From Salvia splendens (lineage: Eukaryota; Streptophyta; Magnoliopsida; Lamiales; Lamiaceae), in NCBI RefSeq assembly GCF_004379255.2, contig NC_056035.1, forward strand, positions 21,390,502 to 21,454,501: DNA of 64,000 nt, read 5' to 3'. The notes under the pieces are model-generated. The model made no database searches and was not told the origin of the DNA. It worked only from the letters and a program-made list of their open reading frames with translations. Positions 55,944 through 64,000 of the stretch are shown here, piece by piece. Made by a program: the position numbers and the translations under genes. Each line of letters starts with the position of its first letter. Position 1 is the stretch's first letter.

Positions 55944-55998
55944 ATGTCTGATTCGGGCAAACTCACCGTTCTTGTTACCCTTGCAGGTGGAAGAACGG
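55944..55998 (+). CDS. First exon of an NAD(P)-binding Rossmann-fold protein (At5g02240-like), partial gene
   Basis: ATG at 55944 opens MSDSGKLTVLVTLAGGRTG, ending at a GT donor (ACGG|GTAAAAATCC, 55998/55999), with the last Gly codon split after its first base. This resembles the start of the atypical short-chain dehydrogenase family typified by Arabidopsis At5g02240, whose nucleotide-binding loop is TGA(S/G)GRTG followed by QIVYKKL. Here the first Gly of the loop is Leu (CTT). No second exon starting QIVYK is seen up to 58230, where copia D begins, so the rest is lost or lies beyond the element nest. The leader (55857-55943) looks like ordinary A-rich plant 5' UTR. Family assignment rests on 19 residues and is from memory. 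Confidence 0.5.
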
Positions 55999-56262
55999 GT
56001 AAAAATCCATTCTTTAACATTTTAAATCATCTAAATTTAGTCTGTGTTATGATATTGTGCGTCTGTTTTTAATTGGTTTTGGTAAAGTTTGTGGCTTTTT
56101 GGGTGTCGGAAAATTTTCAGTTGAATTAATTGTTATGCACACTAAACCCAGGTGGGGAAAATTTTCTTCTTAGTTCTTTTTTACTGATTTTTTTAGTTGG
56201 TTTTCGAAATTGGGGAGTTTTTTTTTCGGAGATTTCTGAATTGAGCATGAAGGATTCTCTTA
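55999..56262 (+). other. Presumed intron 1 of the Rossmann gene
   Basis: T-rich sequence after a canonical donor, with no coding frame; interrupted at 56260-56262 by the TTA target of Harbinger-like element C and probably resuming at 57913. Confidence 0.45.
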
Positions 56263-56607
56263 GGCATCCACTACGCTGTCTCTATACCGTCCCTTAAACC
56301 GTCTATTAACTACTATTTGACCACTATTTGAGGGTCTCACTGTACTTTATTCCTCCATCCCTTAACTAAGGGACGGAACCTGCAACGCTCCGTCCCTTAA
56401 CCGTCCCTTATTCCGTCCCTTAATTACTATTCATTCAATTTCATTTTTTATTTTTTTTTCCAACCCAATTCAATTAAAACAAACACACTTTATTAAAATT
56501 AAAATAACATTACAGCATAAAATAAAAATACAACTTAAAATTTACAAAAAAAACATAATTAAAATCTTAAAAAAATAAAAATGACATAATTTAAAATACA
56601 ATTTTAT

Positions 56608-57530
56608 ATGGACATCCTTGAATGTTTATGTTTCACTTTCGATGTGGGACAAAATCATTCTTGGATGTCTCTATAAAAGAGAAACAACCAAGATAGATTT
56701 TGTCTCACATTGAAAGTGAAACATAAAACATTCAAGGATGTCTCTATAAAAGAAGAACAACCAAGAATGATTTTATCCCACATCAAAAGTGAAACATAAA
56801 ACATTCAAGGTTGTCTCTATAAAAATCCAAGCCCCTTGGCCTAGCGGTAAAGGGTGCTGGATACCGCGTCCATCCTGGAGGTCTCGAGTTCGAACCCTGG
56901 GTGGCGTAATTTTCTTTCCTCCTTGTTATAGGAATTGATTTGTAATTTCCTCCTTCATATATATGATATAAATATATGAAGCTAATTTTTTTTAAAAAAA
57001 AAAAAAAAGGTTGTCTCTATAAAAGAGAAACAACTAAGAATGACTTTGTCCCACATCGAAAGTGGAACATAAAACATTCAAGGTTGTCTCTATAATCTCA
57101 CATCGAAAGTGAAACATAAAACATTCAAGGTTGTCTCTATAAAAGAGAAGTAACCAAGAATGACTTTGTCCCACATCGAAAGTGAAACGTAAAACATTCA
57201 AGGTTGTCTCTATAAAAGAGAAGAAACCAAGAATGACATTGTCCCACATCGAAAGTGGAACATAAAACATTCAAGGTTGTCTCTATAAAACAGAAGCAAC
57301 CATGAATTATTTTGTCCCACGTCCAAAGTGGAACATAAAACATTCAAAGTTGTCTCTATAAAAGAGAAGCAACCAATAATGACTTTGTCCCACATCAAAA
57401 GTGGAACATAAAACATTCAAGGTTGTCTCTATAAAAGAGAAGCAACCAAGAATGATTTTGTCTCAAATCGAAAGTGGAACATAAAACATTCAAGGTTGTC
57501 TCTATAAAAGAGAAGCAACCAAGAATGAGT
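56608..57530 (+). repeat. 73-bp tandem array with snRNA-type USE and TATA in each unit
   Basis: USE-like cores (consensus TCCCACATCG) start at 56703, 56776, 57049, 57096, 57169, 57242, 57315, 57388 and 57461. Spacing is exactly 73 bp except for one 47-bp unit and the SINE insertion. One inverted unit lies at 56640-56649. In each complete unit CTCTATAAAAGAG follows about 32 nt after the USE. USE plus TATA at about this distance is the promoter architecture of plant pol II snRNA genes. No snRNA-like transcript sequence follows any unit. Confidence 0.88.
56825..57008 (+). mobile_element. tRNA-derived SINE with perfect 16-bp TSD
   Basis: Begins ATCCAAGCCCCTTGGCCTAG, has A box TGGCCTAGCGGTAAAGG and B box GGTCTCGAGTTCGAACC, a short body, and an A-rich tail. 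The flanks GGTTGTCTCTATAAAA at 56809-56824 and 57009-57024 are identical. It interrupts the 73-bp array. Confidence 0.95.
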
Positions 57531-57912
57531 TTCATAAATTCGCAAGCCCATCAAATATGTGGGCTATTACGAATTTCTTGTATTTATTTATTTGTAAAAA
57601 TTGTTTTCAAATACAATTTTTATAAATAAAAAGTATTTTTTTTAAAATTTGATTTTTTTTAAAAAAAAATTGATTTATTGTGTCAGCACATGACGACACC
57701 CACTCGCGGGCCGGCGAGTGGGCGTCACGCACGACCCTGGGTCGCGCCACATCGCCTAGGCGATTGGCGAGATGGCCCGTCGCTTGTCTCGGCGACACGG
57801 GACGCGGGACGGGGTGCGGGACGGGACGGCGAGCTGCAACGCGTCGCGCGACGGACCCGTCTCTCCGGGACGGGTCGCGGGATGCCGGCGTGACGCGTAG
57901 TGGATGCTCTTA

Positions 57913-58230
57913 GAATTTGGTTGAGTTATGAAAATTCAGTTTCACCAATTTAGAATAGTGATGTATACAAATCAATCTAGTATTAAGTTAACATTGAAGT
58001 TAAAAATCAATCCTTTTGAGCTCAACATGTTCAATTTATGTGTATTTCCTCCCATAGTTCAAGTTATGGCTATTTTGATGAAGATGAATTTTAAGAGAAT
58101 CACATATAAAAATATGGAGTATAAAGAAAATCTTGATGCACTATGTAGAAGTTGTGATTCTCAATTGAGATCATCAATTTGGAATGAGAACAGAAGAAAG
58201 AAGAAAGGAGAAAGAGAAAGAGTTGACCGT
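57913..58230 (+). other. Non-coding DNA between Harbinger C and copia D
   Basis: AT-rich, open in one frame (57928-58233) but with no recognisable protein. Probably a continuation of the Rossmann gene intron or intergenic DNA; no match to an expected second exon. Confidence 0.4.
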
Positions 58231-58446
58231 TGATGACAGCTGGACTTTATTAAGTGTGATTTTTTTACTTAGCTTAGCTTAAGTGAGTTTAGCTTAGAGT
58301 ATAAATAAGGATCAACACGTTCTTTGTATTGTTGTATCAGTCAGAAATTCAATAAATAAAAAATCTCATTTCTTTTCCCTCAAGTTTTTTCTCTTCTTCA
58401 AGTTCGTATGGTTTGTTGTTTGATATTGAATCGTATAGCTTCAACA
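58231..58446 (+). repeat. 5' LTR of copia D (about 216 bp)
   Basis: From TGATGACAGCTGGAC to AGCTTCAACA. It contains a TATA box (GAGTATAAATAAGG, near 58,300) and AATAAATAAA near 58,350. The exact start is uncertain because the second LTR is not in the window. Confidence 0.7.
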
Positions 58447-58530
58447 TGGTATCAATAGAGAATTCTCATTTCCGCTTCGCTCGTGGTGTTCGCTTTCTGT
58501 TTCTCATTGCTCGATTGTCTCTTCTCCGTG

Positions 58531-59622
58531 ATGAATACTCGCGGTAATCGTGGTGGTGACCAAATCGTTTTTGCTGAGGATCATACCAGCCCTTACTACC
58601 TTCATCCTAGTGATAATCTGAGTCTTCAGCTTGTTCCTCAGTTTCTCATCAGCTCGAATTACATCAATTGGAGCAGGTCAGTTGTTACAGCTTTGATTGT
58701 TAAGAATAAATTGTCGTTTGTTGATGGATCCTTGTTGCGACCATCCAATGATGATCTACTTTTCTCCGCTTGGATTCGATGCAATAGTATGGTGGTTTCA
58801 TGGATTAGGAATTCAGTTTCCCCTCAGATTTGTTAAGTGTTATGTACCTTGACAATGCTCATGAAATATGGTTAGATCTTAGAGATCGATTCTCTCAATG
58901 CGACTCGGCTAGATCCTATCAATTGAAACATCATATCATGTCTCTGGTGCAAGGTCATTCGGATGTTGGCACCTATTTTACAAATCTTCGAATTATTTGG
59001 GATGAATATAAGCATTCTCAGCCCGTTGCTTGGTGTATATGTAACAATTGTCATTGTAATAGTGCAGCTCGTTGGCATACTCACCAAGAGAATGACTGCA
59101 CAATGCAGTCCCTGATCGGATTGAATTCCTCATTCTCTCAGCTCCGGTCTTCTATTCTGTCAATGGTACTGTTGCCCTCCCTATCTAAAGTCTTCTCTCT
59201 TGTTGTTTAGGAAGAAAGACAACGAAGTATTGATAGCAACATTACAATGCCTATCTAGAGAATCCTTCGAGTGAACAACCATTCTCTGTCAATGTTGCAT
59301 CTTCGAGTTTTGGCAGAGGAAAACTCGTGTGTTCTCATTGTGGTCGAACTAATCATATTGTTGATAGGTGTTTCTCTCTTCATGGTTTTCCTCAAAGTTA
59401 TGGTAGGGGCAAAGGAAAACCTGGCTATAAGGACTTCCCTAAGGAGTTTTCTAACTCCAAAGTTGTCAATTATGTTGATGATTTGGTACCTAAAGGCAGT
59501 GAGAAGATGCCTCTAACTTCACTGCCTCAGTCAGCTATGCCTTCTCATGACCAGTTTCAACAGTTGATTTCTCTTTTGCAGACACGGCTTGCTGCCACGT
59601 CTCCATCCTCTTCATCACCATA
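58531..59622 (+). pseudogene. Copia D gag, frameshifted
   Basis: Starts MNTRGNRGGDQIVFAEDHTS, then YYLHPSDNLSLQLVPQFLIS and NYINWSRSVVTALIVKNKL, the N-terminal Gag domain (Retrotran_gag_3 type). The frame ends at 58834 and continues in another (EIWLDLRDRFSQCDSARSYQ; FTNLRIIWDEYKHSQPVAWC). A third frame from 59327 holds the CCHC zinc knuckle (CSHCGRTNHIVDRC). At least two frameshifts and a stop at 59621. Confidence 0.85.
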
Positions 59623-60680
59623 ACCATCTCCATCTCTTGCTCATGTTTCTGCCACACAAATAAGCTTAGTCCATAATCCTCTACAAACTCCCTTCACTGG
59701 TACAACTTTATTTTCACCATTTGTTGTTGTTACTTCATCATCTTCATCTTTGTGGCTTCTTGATACTGGTGCCACACACCATGTATGTTGCGATATCACT
59801 TTCTTCACTGACTCTTCTCCTGTTAGTGATGCTTTTGTGAATTTACCAAATGGTGCAAAAGCTAATGTCACACATATAGGAACCATTCACCTCACACCTA
59901 CAATCACTCTAAAGTCTGTTATATGTGTTCCTAGTTTTTCTTTCAATCTCATCTCTATCACTTCCTCTATATCCTGTTCCGTTTTTTTCACTCATGATTC
60001 TATACTTATTCAGGGAGCTTCTCCGGGGACTATGATTGGGAGGGGTAGCAGACTTGGTAATCTCTATTCCTTTGATATTTCCAATGTATATAATCCAGGT
60101 TCCTCTGATTCCTTTGATGTTTCTTGTGTAAATTCTGTTGTAGCCATTGATATCTGGCATAGGAGACATGGCCATTTGTCTTACAATAAACTCAAAACAA
60201 TGAATGATGTTTTGTCTTTCTCCAAAAATTCTCACACTCTTTGTGAAATCTGCCCTTTAGCCAAGCAACGTCATCTTTCTTTTTCTAGTTCTGACTCAGT
60301 AGCTTCAGATTTTTTTGATCTCATACACTGTGATATTTGGGGTCCTTTTTCCCCCTGTACTACACAAGGGTATGCCTACTTTCTGATAATTGTTGATGAT
60401 AAGTCTAGGTTTGTCTGGACCTTTCTAATGCAACACAAATCTAATGTCAAAACTATACTGACACAATTCTTCCATACAATCTCTACTCAGTTCTCCAAAA
60501 AGATCAAAACTATTAGATGTGATAATGGAAATGAGTTCAATCTGTCTGCTTTATACACTTCTTTTGGGACTTTGGTTCAACATTCCTGTGTAGAAACTCC
60601 ACAGCAAAATGCTAGGGTGGAAATGAAACATCAACATCTTTTGAATGTGGCTAGAAGCCTTCTTTTCCAATCTCGTCTTC
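59623..60680 (+). pseudogene. Copia D protease and integrase N-terminal half
   Basis: In the same frame as the zinc knuckle, the stretch after the TAA at 59621 contains protease LWLLDTGATHHVCCDITFF with intact Asp-Thr-Gly, then integrase: zinc finger HRRHGHLSYNKL ... CEICPLAKQ, and catalytic core HCDIWGPF (Asp), IRCDNGNEF (Asp), and QQNARVEMKHQH (Glu). The frame is open from 59750 until the LINE poly(T) at 60681 cuts it after LLFQSRL. Confidence 0.87.
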
Positions 60681-63600
60681 TTTTTTTTATGAATCAATGA
60701 ATGGAATATAAAAGAAAGAGGTACAAGCAAACACGGGTATACCCGAGGGATACATGCCTAAGAGCCGAAGCTATGTAGGCCGATGGGGGGAGAAGTAAAC
60801 TCTTGGGTACTGAAGCCCTAAGAGATGGTATTACAGCTCAAAAACAACATGTAATATAAATACATCAACAAACACATAACAAGACTTCACATCGGTTGAT
60901 GTCTTTACGATGGGATCCACTTGATCGGCTTCGATGCGTGTAATCAGAAAGGTGTGCTTGTACTCGTTGCAACCGTCCACGTTACCCCAATGGGTGTAGG
61001 GGTAGGGTCTCGTTAAAACCTCCCAGGAGCAAAAAGAGTACCCCCGTGGCCGAGAGCAACTCTAGACTCCCAAGTGCTCGGTCACTTGATCATGCGGATA
61101 GAGGGAGTATAAGACTACATATGTCACCTTCTTCACTTCAAACACCAGGTGTTTGGGTTCAAAAGCTGCTCCGTCGAATATGAAGGCATTCCTGCCCCGC
61201 CAAATCAGGCTGACCATTGCAATGAGGGCTAGTCTTCTAACCTTGCGCATGACTGCTGCTCCACTTCTTTCCTTGAGCATCCACTTGATGGCGCTCGAGA
61301 TAGTAGTGATGTTCCTTCTCTGTCCCATCCAAGCTTTAATTTCCTTCCAAACTGCCCAAGACTGGTGGCATTTGAAGAAAAGATGGTCCACGGACTCCGT
61401 GTGCGCCATGCATAAGGGGCATCGTTGGTCGATGTTCTTGTAGCCCAATCTGTCCCTTGTTGGAAGTCGTCCTCTGAGGGCTTGCCAATTAGTGAAGGAG
61501 TACTTTGGCGGGACAAAGTCCTTCCACACGAATCGGTGTCAAAGTCGTCGTTCACTTTTTGGCCTGGACCACTCGTACGCCTCGACCGCTCCCTTGCTCC
61601 CGTACCACTGTCCCAGCAACTTCTCCACTTCTCTTCTCGCCCGGCCGGTCAGTAACTCTTCTCGGATTTCAAGCAGCCTCTTGAAGAGTGGTGAGTCCCG
61701 CGATCTCGCCGTCCATTCCCACAGCATCCGATTCTTGAGAAACTCACTATAGATCCATTTGATCCACAGTGAATCCTTCTTCACGTGGATGTTCCACAGG
61801 TTCCTCGCGAGTAGAGCCTTGTTCCACGCCCCAAGGTCCCGAAAGCCGAGTCCCCCTTCATCCTTAGGTAGGCAGAGATCATTCCAAGACACAGGGGGGT
61901 ATTTCGTACCCCAAAGGAACTCTCGGCAAATGTATATGACCCAACCCCTCACGTTTGCCGGCAGGGGAAAAACTTGTAGCCAGTAGCACTCGACTCCCTG
62001 CAAAACAGAGCGCACAAGTTTAGTTTTACCGGCATACGAAAGGTTTTTACCTGTCCACTTTTTGGTGAGGGATGCAATCTTGTCGATCAGCGGTGTGTAG
62101 TGCATGATGTTGAGCTTGCTCGACGCGAGGGGCACTCCCAAGTACTTCCCGGCAAGGAACCCAACGGGAAGCCAAAAATGCTCTTGATCTCCTCCAAGTC
62201 CCGTGTTGGCAGCTTGCCACCTGAAAAAAAAGTTAGACTTGTCCTTGTTGATCTCCAATCCTGAGCAGTCCGAGAACTCCTCCATAGCATCCGCCAAGAT
62301 CTCCATGGACATGTAGTCGCCCCTACCAAAAAGCATAAGGTCATCTGCAATGGCCAAGTGAGTAATCTTTTCTCCCGCACATTTTGCATGGAAATTAAAG
62401 TTAGTGTTCATTGTTCTAGCTGCAAGCAGACGAGATAAATATTCCATGCAAAAGATAAAGAGAGTGGGGGACATAGGATCTCCCTGTCGAAGTCCCCTTT
62501 TTCCGGGGAAGAATCCATGCGGGCTCCCATTGATCTCGATCAAAAATCTAGGCGTCGTGACTCACTGCATTACCCAAAAGATGAACTTCGGGTGGAAGTT
62601 CAGCCCGTGTAGGATGGCCCTGAAGAAGTCCCAATCCACAGTGTCATACGCCTTTCGGAGATCGATTTTGATCGTACACTTAGGAGCATTCCTCTTGTCC
62701 GCATACCCTCGCATGAGCTCTTGGGCGAGGTGGATGTTGTCCATGATGTGTCTCCCCGGTATGAACGCCGATTGTGCCTTGTCCACGTCCCTACTGTCTT
62801 CCTCGCTCACGAGGGGGCCTTGTCTAATGATGTCCACGTTGATGGGCTCCGGCTCCTTCTTGGTACCCAGTAGAGTCGAGTAGAACTCCACGAACTCACT
62901 GATTATTTCCTCCTGATCCCTCGTCATAGTGCCATCTCTCCTGTAGAGGAAAGCAATATAATTGCGTGAATTGTTCCTATTAACAAGAGAGTGGAAGAAA
63001 GAAGTACAACGGTCACTAAGGAGTAAATGCTTGAATTTAGCTTTTTACTTAAAATACTCCCTTTCAGAATTCTCAAGGTATGCAGTCTTCTTCTTCTGAT
63101 TGGTGATCTGGACCCGAAGTACAAGATCTGATGTGTCCCTGTCCGGCTGTTTTTGCATCGCCTCGAGCTTCACCCCGGCCTCCCTGGCCCTCTTTGAGAG
63201 CTCACTGAATTCCTTGAAGTTGAACTCCTTGAGATGCTTCTTGAATTCCTTCCCTCGTTCGGTGAGCACATATTGAGCCTTCCCTCGGATGTTGGAGGCC
63301 CAATTATCCTCCACGAGCTTATTGAAGCCTGCATGCTTGAGCCAAAAGTTAAAGAATTTAAATGGCTTTTGGTACGAGATAATGTTACCAAATAGTGTAG
63401 TGATGGCCGGTGAGTGGTCCGTGTACGGTCCCGATGGTAAAAACTCCGTACTAGCCTAGTATCCTTTGGTGAACCAAGCTTCGTTGATCACGGCCCTATC
63501 AATCTTGCTCGATATAGCATGGTTCGTCCAAGTGTACTTGCATCCCGTAGACATGATGTCTTCCAAACCGAGCAAGGCACACGTGTCCACCATGTTCTTT

Positions 63601-64000
63601 ATCTCATATTCGGTTGGGACAGCGCCCCGTACTCTCTCATCATCTGTTAGCACGTTGTTGAAGTCCCCGCTACCAAGTGTCGGTTCATCCTGCATCACAT
63701 GCTCGACTAACGAGTCCCATAGGGGACGTCTATCCGCTATTGTGTGTAAACCATAAACCAAAATAAAATGAAACGAGTTATTGGAAGTCAAGCACCTGAT
63801 TTTGGCGTAGATGGCTTGTTCTTCCACTCTGATCGGCTCGAGTTCCACTCTGCTTGGATTCCAGATTAGAAGTATTCGGCTATTTTCGATCATCTCAAAG
63901 TTGTCCACGGCTTTCCAATCTCTGAAGTTGTTCTTAAGGAAGAAAGTGTAGTTCTCCTGCGTGAACTTCGTTTCCACAAGACCCATGACGTTGATTCTGT
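60681..64000 (-). mobile_element. L1-type LINE (non-LTR retrotransposon), 3' part
   Basis: On the minus strand it ends in a poly(A) run (TTTTTTTT at 60681-60688 on plus) directly at the break in copia D integrase. A 370-bp 3' UTR precedes it (60689-61061), and ORF2 runs from 61062 to beyond the right edge. The 5' end and target duplicate lie outside. Confidence 0.88.
61062..64000 (-). pseudogene. LINE ORF2: endonuclease, reverse transcriptase, zf-RVT; stops and deletion
   Basis: One frame from the window edge (NVMGLVETKFTQ at 63991) through endonuclease motifs (LGSGDFNNVLTDDERV; STGCKYTWTNHAISSKIDRA), a linker (LYRRDGTMTRDQEEIISEFV), and RT (DKAQSAFIPGRHIMDNIHLA; IKIDLRKAYDTVDWDFF; RGLRQGDPMSPTLFIFCMEY; IADDLMLF; GLEINKDKSNFF). 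It ends with the zf-RVT region (YSFTNWQALRGRLPTRDRL, CPLCMAHTESVDHLFFKC). In-frame stops at 63456, 63045, 62544 and 61539 break it; I see no frameshift. Between SEEDSRDV and DKAQSAF the N-terminal fingers of RT (roughly 100 residues) are missing. The polymerase motif is IADD where FADD/YADD is usual. Confidence 0.9.

Larger units (their letters stand above)
56263..57909. mobile_element. Non-autonomous Harbinger-like element C (TSD TTA)
   Basis: Left end GGCATCCACTACGC, right end GCGTAGTGGATGCTC, imperfect inverted repeats flanked by TTA (56260-56262 and 57910-57912). Subterminal sequences are reiterations of CCGTCCC (left, 56,290-56,425) and GGGACGGG/CGGGACG (right, 57,680-57,890). It has no transposase. 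Its middle is taken up by the 73-bp promoter-like array and a SINE. Confidence 0.78.
58231..60680 (+). mobile_element. Ty1/copia retrotransposon D, 5' half
   Basis: A short LTR (58231-58446), primer site TGGTATCAATAGAG (58447-58460), then gag, protease and integrase up to a point inside the integrase core. The LINE starts there; reverse transcriptase and the 3' LTR are presumably beyond the right edge. Gag has frameshifts, so it is not functional. Confidence 0.88.

Noticed and set aside
57034..57416. Three overlapping minus-strand ORFs (MFYVPL... type)
   Set aside because: They arise from the 73-bp array, whose period is not a multiple of three; the repeated peptide is a by-product.
1..64000. 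CRISPR arrays, operons, phage or bacterial defence genes
   Set aside because: Nothing prokaryotic is seen; the spaced repeats present are transposon, promoter-array or leader repeats.

Overview
This is plant nuclear DNA, almost certainly from a dicot angiosperm. The evidence is a WRKY gene with the plant R-type intron, a BAHD acyltransferase, Ty1/copia, Athila and Tekay/Del retrotransposons, an L1-type LINE, tRNA-derived SINEs and many MITEs with CTCCCTCCGTCCC-type ends. I cannot name the species. Non-element DNA is AT-rich and gene density is very low: two complete host genes and one isolated host exon in 64 kb.

Layout. 1-4121: 5' end of a copia element on the minus strand (LTR, primer-binding site, GC-rich leader, start of gag, running off the left edge), inserted in the first ORF of a PIF/Harbinger transposon (4122-8624, minus). 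A Tekay-type solo LTR (4868-8606, TSD TCACC) splits that transposon again and itself carries a hAT-like MITE with a Stowaway-like MITE inside. 8625-11063: MITEs and the WRKY upstream region. 11208-12428: a three-exon WRKY gene, WRKY49-like. 13243-20620: a complete copia element (identical-length LTRs, TSD CTTCC) that has lost almost all of gag. 23595-24902: an intronless BAHD acyltransferase on the minus strand with a tandemly duplicated upstream region. 28262-31920: 3' end of a Tekay/Del chromovirus with a 3.5-kb LTR. 33253-35488: hAT-like element > Stowaway MITE > solo LTR.

35629-55856 reads as one further Harbinger element enlarged to 20 kb by secondary events: a decayed Athila element without integrase, an 895-bp duplicate of part of the 33-kb nest, a Tekay LTR (44396-54623) hosting a composite SINE and a copia element (47118-53555, TSD CTAAG), and finally the Harbinger's own Myb/SANT-like ORF1 remains. 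Directly right of it, 55944-55998 encodes what looks like the first exon of a Rossmann-fold NAD(P)-binding protein (At5g02240-like). Its probable promoter sequence now lies about 20 kb away, left of 35628. The intron of this exon is invaded by a third Harbinger-like element (56263-57909) carrying a 73-bp tandem array in which each unit holds an snRNA-type USE (TCCCACATCG) and a TATA box, with a SINE inserted in the array. 58231-60680 is the 5' half of another copia element, cut by an L1-type LINE (60681-64000, minus) that runs off the right edge.

Working picture: a gene-poor, recombining island of nested elements around three host loci. No multi-gene operon-like or defence system is visible. 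The least ordinary items are the USE/TATA promoter array, the Harbinger-split Rossmann gene, the composite SINE, and the duplicated nested insertion whose flanks imply LTR-LTR recombination.
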